64,000 nt of DNA from CG2-30-36-16 sp964372115 (GCA_964372115.1 CAYJPN010000015.1:53967-117966); one strand, 5' to 3'. Positions 52,779 through 61,858 are shown, counted from the stretch's first letter. A program made the numbers and translations. The notes: generated by a model not told the origin, from the sequence alone.

Positions 52779-53893
52779 AAAAGAACGTTACGCGAAAAGA
52801 CTTTTTGATGAAAACCGGTAGAGCCGCTGTAGGAATAACAGCAGTAGCCGGGCTTTCAAGCCTTGTTACAACCGCAAATACTCAGGCTAAAACAAAATTA
52901 ACTCCCTGGCCCTGGCCATATACTTCGCTTGATGCTGAGGCTGTTAGAATTCAAGCGCATAATTTTTACTGGAATGATAAAGATTGCTGCTCAGGCACTT
53001 TTGGAGGCATCACATCAGCCCTGGCAACGGCTATTGGCGATCCATGGACGAATTTGCCAATGGAAGTAATGCTTTACGGAAGGGGCGGCGGAAATGCATG
53101 GGGCGTTTTATGCGGCTGCTTAAATGGCGCTGCCGCTCTGATTAGTCTTGTAACTACAAAAGCACAATCCGGTCCTCTCATTAACGAACTATGGGGATGG
53201 TATGAACAAGCTGAATTGCCTACAACACAGGCAAATCAAGTTGCAATCAACGGACAATATTTAGTTCATAATTTTGATCAAGATTTACCGCAAAATGTTT
53301 CCGGAAGTCCGCTATGCCATGCGTCTGTAACCGAATGGTGTTTAACAGCTAACAAAAAAGTGAGCGATGTTGAAAGAAAAGAAAGATGTGCAAGAGTAAC
53401 AGGCGATGTTGCAGCTAAAACCGTTGAAATACTGAATGCTTTCTTTGCGGGTACCTTTACATCTACTTATGTAGATCCTGCATCTGTAACAGCTTGCTTA
53501 AGCTGCCACGGAAGTGCAGTTTTTAATAATGTTATGACTAAAATGGATTGCACTCCTTGTCACGGCGATCCGCATAATCCGCAGGCAGTTGAAACTATCG
53601 GCGCTACGGCTTCCGCTTTTACGCTTAGCCAAAATTATCCAAACCCTTTTAATCCTTCAACAACAATACGGTTTTCATTACCACAAACTGAAAAGGTGCG
53701 GTTAGAAATTTATGGCATACAAGGGAACTTAATTAAAAGCCTTGTAGATTATGACCTTTACCAGCAAGGTAGTTATGAAGTAGTTTGGGATGGTAGAGAT
53801 AACCATGGAAACCGGGTATCAAGCGGAATATACTTTGCAAAAATGAAAGCTGGCAAATTTGCTCAAACCAAAAAAATGAATCTTGTAAAATAA
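52775..53893 (+). CDS. Split-Soret-type cytochrome c with T9SS sorting domain
   Basis: 372 residues. The N-terminus 'TRKDFLMKTGRAAVGITAVAGLSSLV' resembles a Tat signal with RK instead of RR. 'PWPYTSLDAEAVRIQAHNFYWNDKDCCSG' (C71, C72) and 'GNAWGVLCGCLNGAA' (C113, C115) form the C_GCAxxG_C_C redox part; 'SPLCHASVTEWC' (about 178-189) and 'ERCARVTGDVAAKTVEILNA' follow. Two heme c sites are CLSCH (241-245) and CTPCH (259-263). This order is that of Desulfovibrio split-Soret cytochrome c. A T9SS sorting domain is added ('LSQNYPNPFNPSTTIRF', about 284-372), predicting display at the cell surface. Expressed from the sigma-54 promoter with the TPR gene. Confidence 0.88.
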   Translation: MKKNVTRKDFLMKTGRAAVGITAVAGLSSLVTTANTQAKTKLTPWPWPYTSLDAEAVRIQAHNFYWNDKDCCSGTFGGITSALATAIGDPWTNLPMEVMLYGRGGGNAWGVLCGCLNGAAALISLVTTKAQSGPLINELWGWYEQAELPTTQANQVAINGQYLVHNFDQDLPQNVSGSPLCHASVTEWCLTANKKVSDVERKERCARVTGDVAAKTVEILNAFFAGTFTSTYVDPASVTACLSCHGSAVFNNVMTKMDCTPCHGDPHNPQAVETIGATASAFTLSQNYPNPFNPSTTIRFSLPQTEKVRLEIYGIQGNLIKSLVDYDLYQQGSYEVVWDGRDNHGNRVSSGIYFAKMKAGKFAQTKKMNLVK

Positions 53894-54357
53894 TTTTAAG
53901 ATTTCATCGTTACTGCTAAATGTTTAAAACGTTAAACCACAGTGCATTAGTAAAATAATGTGCTGTGGAGTAACGAGGCAAAAATATTCGTTAGCGTTAC
54001 TTTCTTATTACTTCCCTTAATAATCCTTTTAAAAGGTATGAATAATAAAATAATGCGATCTGCATTCAGGGAGATTTAATGATCGTACGATTAAACAGTG
54101 ACAGCTTCGCCGGAAAAATAGTGCGCTCCCGTCAACCCGCGCCATTCAAAGTGTGTGAAACGAATTAACTTAAGGGCATCACTAAAAACTTTAATTTGTG
54201 CTTTTCAAAAATCTTGTTTGTCAGCATATATCCGTAATCCGTTTAGCATAAATGCAAATTAATTTAGTGTTAACGCTAACTCATCGTGCGTTAACACTAA
54301 ATTCACTCAGTGTCAACGTTAATCCACCGATTGTTAACACAACCGGCTATGCATAAA
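53894..54357. other. Convergent intergenic region with hairpin and repeat array
   Basis: About 460 bases with no gene. It contains the imperfect hairpin CCACAGTGCATT (53937-53948) / AATGTGCTGTGG (53957-53968), possibly ending the cytochrome transcript, and the GTTAAC repeat array at 54261-54343. Confidence 0.55.
54261..54343. repeat. Four 21/22-bp direct repeats with overlapping palindrome
   Basis: Units of GT(T/C)AAC(G/A)(C/T)TAA start at 54269, 54290, 54312 and 54333 (the last as GTTAACACAAC), spaced 21, 22 and 21 bases. A perfect 15-bp inverted repeat AATTTAGTGTTAACG / CGTTAACACTAAATT (54261-54275 and 54289-54303) spans the first two. It lies just beyond the stop of the minus-strand gene and could end its transcript or bind a protein. 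Confidence 0.65.
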
Positions 54358-57300
54358 TTATTTTAAAAACAACATTTTCCGAACCGCCGAAAAATTTCCC
54401 GCCTTCATTTGGTACAAATATGTTCCGCTGGCAAGGTTTAACAACGCGGTATTTATGTTGACTTTATAACTGCCGGCTCTTTTTTGTTCATTAACAAGCA
54501 CGGTAATTTTTTTGCCGAGTATATCGTACAATGTTATAGTAACATGATCTTCCATCGGAACAGAAAATTGAATTGTTGTTGAAGGATTAAAAGGGTTTGG
54601 ATAATTTTGTTTTAACGAAAAATCGGATGGAATTGGTTTTTCTTCAACACCGTTTATTGTTTCCTGAATTTCAAGATTATCAATCACCCAGCCCCAGCCG
54701 GTTACGTAAGAATCCGCATAAAGACGGAAACGAATCATTATAACATCGCCGGCGTTAAACTTGGAAAGCAAATCGATACTATTCTGTTTTAACATTGCCG
54801 ATGTGCCGTTCTGGTTTTGATTAAATGCGGTTTCCCATTCACTGTGTAAGCGGCAATCGTAACCGTCTTGTAAAGGAATCCAATTGCCGCCGTCTTTTGT
54901 TCCTTCGACAATAACGTAATCCCAAAAATTATCATCCCCGAATACAGATCCTGCATCACCCGGTTCTATTATTGCTACTTCATCATATCTTAAAAAAGCG
55001 TTTGCGGCTTTTACAATAATCGGAATCTTCAAAGCATAAGTAATGTTCAAATCATCGGTGTATGGATGTGCGGAATGAATAGCAGGCGATGAAAAGCCTG
55101 CGTAACTTTTTATTTGAAAACCGGTTCCTATAAAATCGTTCGATGTAACATCAAAATTTGATGAATAAGAATTTTGCGCAGAAACCGAAGGAGTAACAGA
55201 AATTGTTTTTAACGCCGAAGGATATTCATTTCCGTTTTTATAGGAAACAACCTGCACGGATATGTTTCCGCTCGCGGTTACCGGATATGTAATTGTTGTA
55301 TCTTTTAATGACAGTGTATTTGCCGCGATAGTTTGATAATTATTCCCGTTAATTTTTACAACAGAAGAATCATACAATGAGCGCAAATTTACATTTATAT
55401 ATAACGCTCCGTCTATGTTTTGGTAAAGTTTTTTTATTAAAGGTTTATATGTCCCGATGTTACTCATTCCCGGAATGTTAACTGACCATATACCTCTTCC
55501 GTGTGTGGCTACAACAACTTCATCTTCAACATTAGTCATCGCCCAGATACAAACATTCGGCAAACCGTTCTCGGCGAGATGCCAAGAAGCTCCGGCGTCG
55601 GTAGATTCGAATAGTCCGATTTCTGTTCCTGCCCAAATAGTCGCCGGTAAATGGGGGAATACCAAAACATCATAAACAGCAACATCCGGAAAACCATTTG
55701 AACTTACACTGTCATTTCCGAAACCGCTTATGTCCGTCCACGACTGACCCAAATCAGTGGTGCGTAATATTTTTGGTTTACAAGCAAATGAAAATAAAGC
55801 GTACGCGGTTGAATCTTGCAGGGGATGGGTTGATAAACCTGAAATTCCACCCATCGTAGTAATATTGTAAATAGGAGTTGCTGTGAAGGAAGAACCTTGA
55901 TTAGTGCTGACAAATATTTTGCCGCTGCCGTCCATTCTGGCGCCTGCCCATACAATATTAGAATTTGCTCGCGATACTTTTACATCGTGGAATGAACTTA
56001 TCGATCCCCAGGTTGACGATGGTATTGCGGTTAAACTCCAACTGCTTCCAAAGTTTATTGATTTCCATACACCCTGCCTTCCCACGGCAAAAAGGAGGTC
56101 GGGCTGCATATTTGTTTTCCCTATTTTGGAGATAAACGGCGCGTTACCACTGCCTTGATCAGAAAGACCCGATGTTGCGCCTGTATAACTTTGCCCGCCG
56201 TTTACCGATCTTCTGAAGCCGTTATACTGTGAACCGCCGATAATTTTTAACGGGTCATCAAAATGCCACGAAGTTTCATATCCGTCACCGCCTATTTGGT
56301 AAGACCATAATGCCGCGGCATCCGAATTTTCGGGTGAGCGCCATGTGCCATTGTCCTGCATACCTCCAACGTAAGCACTTCCGCCGGGCATTTTATCAAC
56401 ACCATAAAATTGAGATGTATTCATACCGAGAGTTGGCTTGCTCCAGTTTTGGTCGCCGGAACTTGATACACCGATGCCGCCGTCATTTGCGTTTAATATT
56501 CTGAACGACCCGTTTGTATCATTTATAATCATAAGGTTATGGTTATCAACATGCACCGGTCCGGTTGAAAGAGCAGAGGTAGTTCTTTGATTATTTGTTA
56601 GAAGTTGAATTTTAAATAAAATAACGCCGCCGACATACACAATGTTTTCATTAGTAGGATGAGCGGTTATAGTGTTATCGTACCAGCCTTGTGAAGAAAG
56701 CCAGTTCGGCTCCGAGCCATTTTCTGTTGTCCTCACCCAGCTTTCTCCCGCATTGGTCGAGACGAATAAATTTGAGTTTGGGCTGCCTTCTGCTGCAGCA
56801 AAAATTTTATTCGTATTGACAGGGGAGACAGCAAGCTCAAATCTTCCTGAAATATCTGTTATTCCGGTTGACGACATAAACCATGTTTCTCCGGCATTCG
56901 TCGATTTTAAAACTCCTTTTTCATCAATACCAGCGTATAAAACATTAAAATTGCCCGGGGTTTCAATAATCTGAAGCACTTTTTTTGCTCTGCCAAAACT
57001 ACCTATTTCGGTTTCATTGTATACTTCGCGCCAGGTTGTTCCACCGTTAGTGGATTTATATATGCCCGATTTATTTGCGAAATTTAGTCTGTATCTGCCT
57101 GATGTCGTTGCCGCTAATAAAATATCAGGGTTATTCGGGTCGACAATTATTCTTGCGATGTTGTTAAAATCTAAACTGCCGACAGTGGTTGTTAACTGGA
57201 ACCAGGTTTCACCTTTGTCTGTAGATTTTATCATTCCGTCTCCGTTCACAACATCAACGCTGAACATACTTTCGCCAGTACCGGCGTAAATTATATTTGT

Positions 57301-57897
57301 ATTAGAAGGTGCCATGGCGATTGTAGATACTGCGAGGTTCGGAAGATCGGGAGTTAAGTTTCTCCAGATTATTCCGGCATCTGTGGTTTTCCAGATACCT
57401 CCACCCACGCTGCCGACGAACCATGTATTTCCGGTCGCGTCATCCGGATCGATTATTAATCCGCGCGCTCTGCCCGCAACATTTCCAGGTCCTCTTTCAA
57501 TCCAATTTAAAGTAGAGGTTGTACTTTTGTTCAACCTATTCTGTTTTTTTGCTTTTTCAGTTTCAACTAATTTGTAATTCAGGTCGTACTGTGGTGAAGT
57601 TTCGCCGTACGGAATTTTCATTTCCTGGAGGATGCGTACAAACTCGTCGGGTTTTTCTTCTTTTACAACACCCTCTACTCTCCGGTAAATTTTCTTAATT
57701 TGTTCCTCAATTTTTAAATGTTCGGGCGAGTCGGGTGGAAAATGTTTTAGCCTGTTTGTCAGATTAGTATATTCATTTCCCCAGCGTGATTTTAATATCT
57801 CCGCATGCCGGGTAGATTGTTTATCATCCAGGTTAAAGAGTAAAAATAAATTTGCGGATATGAATAATCCCATAAAAAACATTATAAACTTTTTCAA
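54358..57897 (-). CDS. Giant BNR/VPS10-like propeller protein with T9SS sorting domain
   Basis: 1179 residues. After a signal peptide (about 1-22) come many sialidase/VPS10-type blades with the Asp-box-like core 'STDKGETW', 'STNGGTTW', 'STNAGETW', 'TTDLGQSW' and 'STDAGASW', each before a hydrophobic strand and an 'IAG' or 'YAG' turn (about residues 130-810). Two propellers would fit. A beta-sandwich stretch (about 950-1080, 'WGWVIDNLEIQE') precedes the sorting domain 'LKQNYPNPFNPSTTIQF' (about 1097-1179). Catalytic sialidase residues were not identified; the role is probably binding of surface polymers or peptides. Confidence 0.87.
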   Translation of the reverse strand: MKKFIMFFMGLFISANLFLLFNLDDKQSTRHAEILKSRWGNEYTNLTNRLKHFPPDSPEHLKIEEQIKKIYRRVEGVVKEEKPDEFVRILQEMKIPYGETSPQYDLNYKLVETEKAKKQNRLNKSTTSTLNWIERGPGNVAGRARGLIIDPDDATGNTWFVGSVGGGIWKTTDAGIIWRNLTPDLPNLAVSTIAMAPSNTNIIYAGTGESMFSVDVVNGDGMIKSTDKGETWFQLTTTVGSLDFNNIARIIVDPNNPDILLAATTSGRYRLNFANKSGIYKSTNGGTTWREVYNETEIGSFGRAKKVLQIIETPGNFNVLYAGIDEKGVLKSTNAGETWFMSSTGITDISGRFELAVSPVNTNKIFAAAEGSPNSNLFVSTNAGESWVRTTENGSEPNWLSSQGWYDNTITAHPTNENIVYVGGVILFKIQLLTNNQRTTSALSTGPVHVDNHNLMIINDTNGSFRILNANDGGIGVSSSGDQNWSKPTLGMNTSQFYGVDKMPGGSAYVGGMQDNGTWRSPENSDAAALWSYQIGGDGYETSWHFDDPLKIIGGSQYNGFRRSVNGGQSYTGATSGLSDQGSGNAPFISKIGKTNMQPDLLFAVGRQGVWKSINFGSSWSLTAIPSSTWGSISSFHDVKVSRANSNIVWAGARMDGSGKIFVSTNQGSSFTATPIYNITTMGGISGLSTHPLQDSTAYALFSFACKPKILRTTDLGQSWTDISGFGNDSVSSNGFPDVAVYDVLVFPHLPATIWAGTEIGLFESTDAGASWHLAENGLPNVCIWAMTNVEDEVVVATHGRGIWSVNIPGMSNIGTYKPLIKKLYQNIDGALYINVNLRSLYDSSVVKINGNNYQTIAANTLSLKDTTITYPVTASGNISVQVVSYKNGNEYPSALKTISVTPSVSAQNSYSSNFDVTSNDFIGTGFQIKSYAGFSSPAIHSAHPYTDDLNITYALKIPIIVKAANAFLRYDEVAIIEPGDAGSVFGDDNFWDYVIVEGTKDGGNWIPLQDGYDCRLHSEWETAFNQNQNGTSAMLKQNSIDLLSKFNAGDVIMIRFRLYADSYVTGWGWVIDNLEIQETINGVEEKPIPSDFSLKQNYPNPFNPSTTIQFSVPMEDHVTITLYDILGKKITVLVNEQKRAGSYKVNINTALLNLASGTYLYQMKAGNFSAVRKMLFLK

Positions 57898-57898
57898 A

Positions 57899-58300
57899 CT
57901 AATCTCCTGCAGGTGTTGTTGTTTTTTTGTTAGCTTTTACATCGTAAAAAAATCTAAAATCATTTTCAGTTTCATCGCCCGTAATATTGCCGGGTTGAAT
58001 TTCAATTTTTAAAATATATCTATCAATCCATTTAACTGACCCGCCCGGGAAAGTGCTTTGGTAAGTTATCGTGTCGCAATTTAAAGAATACACACTAAAT
58101 TTTAGAGGCACATAAAGATGATCGTTAGTTTGCCCGGTCTTATGAATAATTAACAAAAATGTGGAGTCAGCATTCCACGAAAAATAACTCATCCCGAATT
58201 TTTCAATTAGCATTTTTTCCGTCGGCAATTCTTTTTGAGCCGAACAAGAAAACAATACAATAGAAAAAAGAATTACAACCGATAAATACTTTGTCGCCAT
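57899..58300 (-). CDS. Small lipoprotein of unknown function
   Basis: 133 residues from the ATG at 58300; a TTG lies one codon earlier. Signal peptide with lipobox (LFSC, about Cys19). The mature part has alternating strands ('STFLLIIHKTGQTNDHLYVPLKFSVYSLNCDTITYQSTFPGGSVKWIDRYILKIEI'), reminiscent of a small beta-barrel. It lies one base upstream of the propeller gene on the same strand, so the two are co-transcribed. A decayed second copy is present at 59731-60102. I do not recognise the family. Confidence 0.7.
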   Translation of the reverse strand: MATKYLSVVILFSIVLFSCSAQKELPTEKMLIEKFGMSYFSWNADSTFLLIIHKTGQTNDHLYVPLKFSVYSLNCDTITYQSTFPGGSVKWIDRYILKIEIQPGNITGDETENDFRFFYDVKANKKTTTPAGD

Positions 58301-58636
58301 CAAATAATTTTTAATTTTAAAATAAAGATAGGGTATTTTATTTTATAAATCACAACCATGAATTTATTTTGCAAAAATGGTTTTTTATAAATAGAGCCAA
58401 AGGTCCCCTAGGAAATGAATATATTTCAAATAAAGACTGAGGTGACGAATGGAACCAAGATGAACAGAAGTAAGCAGACGGCAAATAAAAAGCAGCGAGG
58501 GAGAGTTCCTCTGGTAATTTATACCCGATGTAGTAATAGAAATCTATGAAGCTATTCCAAACGGAAGTAGTGTTTATTCATCAGTAAAACCAAGAATAGC
58601 ATTTTTCAATTCGTTCTTATAGAATAAAAAACTGCA
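58301..58636. other. Intergenic region upstream of the lipoprotein
   Basis: About 335 bases. The part up to about 58397 is duplicated near 60110-60196. A 32-codon open stretch at 58527-58622 (plus strand, beginning 'DVVIEIYEAIPNGSS') has a coding look but no start and no recognised relative; it may be a gene scrap. Confidence 0.4.
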
Positions 58637-58671
58637 AAAAAAAAGCAACCATCAATAAAGATGGTTGCTTT
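58637..58671 (-). terminator. Terminator of the di-heme cytochrome gene
   Basis: Perfect 12-bp stem AAAGCAACCATC / GATGGTTGCTTT with a 6-base loop; on the minus strand it is followed by a run of T. It lies about 20 bases after the cytochrome stop. Confidence 0.85.
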
Positions 58672-58693
58672 AAAAACAACTTACCCAACAAAC

Positions 58694-59545
58694 TTAATTT
58701 GGAAAAGTTAACGTATCCGTAGCTGCTTTATATAAATCTTTCATCTGAGATAAACTCATGTTGAAATCTCCAGGCATTGCAGAGCCAAGTTGCCCGTATT
58801 TTACTTTATGCTGAACTTCGTTAGGTTTTGATCTTATAAATTTACCTGCGGTCATCCCCTCTAAAGTAATTGTTCTACCATCCGCACCGTGGCATGATGA
58901 ACATTTTTGAGTAAAGAAACTCTTGCCATTTGTGCCGTTACCGTCTTTGCCAATATTTGAAAACTTAGCAGAACCAGTAGGGTATGTGCCGGTATAAGTT
59001 GCATCATATAATTGCGATACATCAAAGGCGCCTTCTTTTATGAATTTTACTATGTCCCAAATCTGAGCATCAGTAAGTATCTGAGAGTAATTAGGCATTT
59101 GATTACCGGTAGTATTGTTGCTTGTTGGATCATATTGTGTTAAATCATAAGAAACATCTCTTCTGCCGGTTGATTTTTTCATAGCATCAAAAAGCTCTTG
59201 TGCTGTTTTAGATTTAGCAATTTGATATAAATTTAAACCCGCAACCGCTGGGCGAGTAGTTTTAGCGCCTCTGCCGATATATGAACCGGTGTTGCCGAGT
59301 AAATCCCATCCGTGGCATGCCTTACATCTAAAGAAATCTGAGTGAGCGTTGAATGCCGCTAAGTTAGAATTGGTCTGATCAAAACCGGATTCTGTAGCCC
59401 AAAATTTATCAAACATAATTCCGCCTTTTGAAAAAGAAGCGTTGTCATAAGGTGATGATGTTGGTTCCGACGGGTTTTCTTTATTACAACCGATGAGAAG
59501 GAATGTAACCAAAAGCAAAAATAGCAATTGATAATAGAATTTCAT
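58694..59545 (-). CDS. Di-heme c-type cytochrome lipoprotein
   Basis: 283 residues. Signal peptide with lipobox LIGC (Cys20). Two heme c sites: C74-K-A-C-H78 ('FFRCKACHGWDLLGNTGSYIGRG') and C215-S-S-C-H219 ('FFTQKCSSCHGADGRT'). Candidate axial Met residues lie in 'GNQMPNYSQILTDAQIWDIVKFIKEG' (class I type) and 'GSAMPGDFNMSLSQM'. Two fused class I cytochrome c domains would fit. It is outer-membrane or periplasm bound and likely carries electrons; a partner reductase is not in the window. It has its own promoter and terminator. Confidence 0.9.
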   Translation of the reverse strand: MKFYYQLLFLLLVTFLLIGCNKENPSEPTSSPYDNASFSKGGIMFDKFWATESGFDQTNSNLAAFNAHSDFFRCKACHGWDLLGNTGSYIGRGAKTTRPAVAGLNLYQIAKSKTAQELFDAMKKSTGRRDVSYDLTQYDPTSNNTTGNQMPNYSQILTDAQIWDIVKFIKEGAFDVSQLYDATYTGTYPTGSAKFSNIGKDGNGTNGKSFFTQKCSSCHGADGRTITLEGMTAGKFIRSKPNEVQHKVKYGQLGSAMPGDFNMSLSQMKDLYKAATDTLTFPN

Positions 59546-59595
59546 AGTAGATAGCTCCTATAGTTTTTATGGTGAATAAAATTTAATCCCCCTCA

Positions 59596-59626
59596 CAAAT
59601 ATAGATGTATATTCCATTATTACCAA
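59596..59626 (-). promoter_or_regulatory. Bacteroidetes-type promoter of the di-heme cytochrome
   Basis: On the minus strand TTG (59626-59624), 20 bases, TATATTTG (59603-59596), fully matching TTG-N20-TAnnTTTG. Transcription would start near 59590, about 45 bases before the ATG at 59545. Confidence 0.68.
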
Positions 59627-59730
59627 CTATTAACAAGTAATAATTGTTGAGTTCTATCACTTAAACCATTCATTTTTTTTTATTCAATCATATTATAATC
59701 ATAAATCATTCTGTTCAATTCAGCTTGAAT

Positions 59731-60102
59731 GTTAGTTTTTACATCGCAAAAAACTAAAATCATATTCAGTTTCATCGCCCATAATATTGCCGGGTTAAAT
59801 TTCAATTTTTATAATATATTTATCGATCCTTTTAACTGACCACCCGGAAAAGTGCTTTGGCAGGTTATCGTGTCACAATTTGAAGAATACACACTAAATT
59901 TTAGAGGCACAAAAAGATGATCGTTAGTTTGCCCGGTCTTTTTAATCATCAACAAAATTGTTGAGTCAGCATTCCATTATAAATAGCTCATCCCATATTT
60001 TTCAATTAACATTTTTTCTGCTGACAATTCTATTTAAGCCTAACAAGAAAACACGTCAATAGAAAAAAGAATTACAACCGGTAAATACTTTGCCGCCATC
60101 AT
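59731..60102 (-). pseudogene. Decayed duplicate of the small lipoprotein gene
   Basis: The plus-strand text is parallel to 57929-58300 at a constant offset of about 1.8 kb, including 'GTGCTTTGG', 'TTATCGTGTC' and 'GATGATCGTTAGTTTGCCCGG'. Several stops (for example in the signal peptide, CTATTTAAGCC in the plus strand) and small indels disrupt the frame. The similarity continues upstream to about 60196, so promoter and gene were duplicated together. Confidence 0.85.
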
Positions 60103-60302
60103 ATAATTTTTAATTTTAAAATAAAGATTGTGTATTTAATATTATAAATTACAACCATGAGTTTATTTTGAAAAGTGGTTTTCTATAAATTAGAGATTAT
60201 TTGTAAATTGCCGCAATTACTTTATTGTGTATTAACAAAAATAAATAACCAATAATGTTTAATGGAAATTAAACCATCAAACAGAAGCGTTTAGACAAAA
60301 AA

Positions 60303-61622
60303 ATGAAAAAATATTTTAGGTTCGAGGTTTACGGTACTAATTTTAGAACGGAAGTAATTGCCGGAATTACAACTTTCCTGGCAACTATGTATATAATCAT
60401 TGTAAACCCATCAATCATTTCTGAAACTGGAATGTCTTTCAGCGGTGTATTAACGGCTACCGTTCTTGTAAGCGCATTCAGCAGCATAATGATGGGTATT
60501 TATGCCAATACCCCGATTGTACTTGCGCCCGGTATGGGTATAAACGCTTTTTTTACTTATTCGGTTGTAATAGGTATGGGTGTTAAATGGGAAGTTGCGC
60601 TCGGCGCTGTATTCTGGTCGGGTATAATATTCATACTACTTTCAATTTTTAATGTGCGGACGATGATAGTAAACGCGATCCCGAAACAAATTCGTTATGC
60701 TACTGCTGCTGGTATCGGTTTATTTATTACATTTATTGGTTTTGTAAACGCAAAGTTTATTATTGCTAACCCGGCAACACTTCTTGGAATCTGTAAACTT
60801 GATGCGGTTACTGTCACTTTTTTTGTCGGTTTAATAATAACAGCTTTATTGATAGTGAAACGAATAAAAGGCGCAATAATTCTCGGAATCATAATAACCA
60901 CAATACTTGCAATTCCCATCGGTAGAATGTACGGTGATGCTTCGGCAATTAATTTTGGCATTCCAACTTTAGTTACCTGGAAAGGTTTTTTTTCGATGCC
61001 GGATTTTAGCGTTTTCTTCAAAATGGATTTAATCGAGTCATTAAAACTAAGTTTATTACCTGTAATTTTTGCGTTATTGTTTACTGATATGTTCGATTCT
61101 ATCTCAACTCTTATCGGGGTTTCGGAAGCAGCCGATTTAATGGATGAAAACGGCGAACCGCGCAATATTAAAGAAGCGCTTATTGTTGACGCATTTTCGA
61201 CCACCATTTCCGGCTTATTCGGTACCAGCGCAGGGACAAGTTATATCGAATCAGCCACCGGTGTTGAAGAGGGGGGAAGGACAGGTTTTACCGCCGTTAT
61301 TGCCGGATTATTATTTCTTCCGTTCATGTTTTTTTCGCCGCTTCTTTCAATTATACCATCAATGGCAACCGCGCCGGCATTAGTGCTTGTCGGAGTTTTT
61401 ATGATGAAACCGGTGCTCAAAATAAATTGGGGCAAGTATGATGACGCGATTCCAGCGCTCTTCGGGATGATACTTATTCCTCTGACATCTTCAATTACTC
61501 AAGGTATAATCTGGAGTTTTATTTCATGGACTATAATCAAAATTCTAATTGGTAAATGGGATGAAGTAAGCTGGATGCTGATTGTAATTGATATATTTGC
61601 GGTTTTAGCGTTGTTTTTATAA
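60303..61622 (+). CDS. NCS2-family purine permease (AzgA/PbuG type)
   Basis: 439 residues with 12-14 transmembrane helices. It would take up adenine, guanine or hypoxanthine by proton symport. Family marks: 'GITTFLATMYIIIVNPSIISETGM' near the N-terminus, 'NTPIVLAPGMGINAFFTYSVV' (about 70-90), 'LLFTDMFDSISTLIGVSEAADLMDENG' (about 260) and 'GTSAGTSYIESATGVEEGGRTGFTAV' (about 303). All are typical of the AzgA branch rather than the xanthine/uracil branch. A stand-alone gene. The upstream stretch 60103-60302 is mainly the duplicated promoter region. Confidence 0.93.
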   Translation: MKKYFRFEVYGTNFRTEVIAGITTFLATMYIIIVNPSIISETGMSFSGVLTATVLVSAFSSIMMGIYANTPIVLAPGMGINAFFTYSVVIGMGVKWEVALGAVFWSGIIFILLSIFNVRTMIVNAIPKQIRYATAAGIGLFITFIGFVNAKFIIANPATLLGICKLDAVTVTFFVGLIITALLIVKRIKGAIILGIIITTILAIPIGRMYGDASAINFGIPTLVTWKGFFSMPDFSVFFKMDLIESLKLSLLPVIFALLFTDMFDSISTLIGVSEAADLMDENGEPRNIKEALIVDAFSTTISGLFGTSAGTSYIESATGVEEGGRTGFTAVIAGLLFLPFMFFSPLLSIIPSMATAPALVLVGVFMMKPVLKINWGKYDDAIPALFGMILIPLTSSITQGIIWSFISWTIIKILIGKWDEVSWMLIVIDIFAVLALFL

Positions 61623-61650
61623 TAGCAACAAATAGATTTAAAATAAAAAA

Positions 61651-61762
61651 GGCTGTCACAAAAGTAATTTTTGCCTTAACAGAGTTTTGCCAAAATTTTG
61701 CTGCGATTAAACAACTCATTTCAACAGGCACAATGCTCAGTAAAAATTATTTTGAGACAGCC
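61651..61762. mobile_element. 112-bp MITE with IS-like terminal inverted repeats
   Basis: Left end GGCTGTCACAAAAGTAATTT and right end (as read inward) GGCTGTCTCAAAATAATTTT agree in about 20 of 22 positions with one gap. The sequence GGCTGTCTCAAAA is typical of IS1182-like or related elements. No transposase is encoded, so it is a non-autonomous derivative or a relic. It sits between the purine permease gene and tRNA-Ser, perhaps acting as the permease terminator. Confidence 0.72.
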
Positions 61763-61771
61763 CCGATTTCG

Positions 61772-61858
61772 CGGAAGGGGTGGGATTCGAACCCACGGTA
61801 CCCTTGCGGGTACACTACCTTTCCAGGGTAGCCAGTTCAACCACTCCTGCACCCGTCC
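61772..61858 (-). tRNA. tRNA-Ser (anticodon GGA)
   Basis: 87 bases. Anticodon stem-loop CTACC-CTGGAAA-GGTAG puts GGA at the anticodon. A long variable arm with TACCC-GCAA-GGGTA is that of a class II tRNA. T-arm GTGGG-TTCGAAT-CCCAC is perfect. Acceptor stem GGACGGG/CCCTTCC has one mismatch at the fourth pair. CCA is not encoded. Confidence 0.92.

Noticed and set aside
58441..58622. Short plus-strand genes before the cytochrome terminator
   Set aside because: Broken by stops and unrelated to anything I recognise; noted only as a possible gene scrap.
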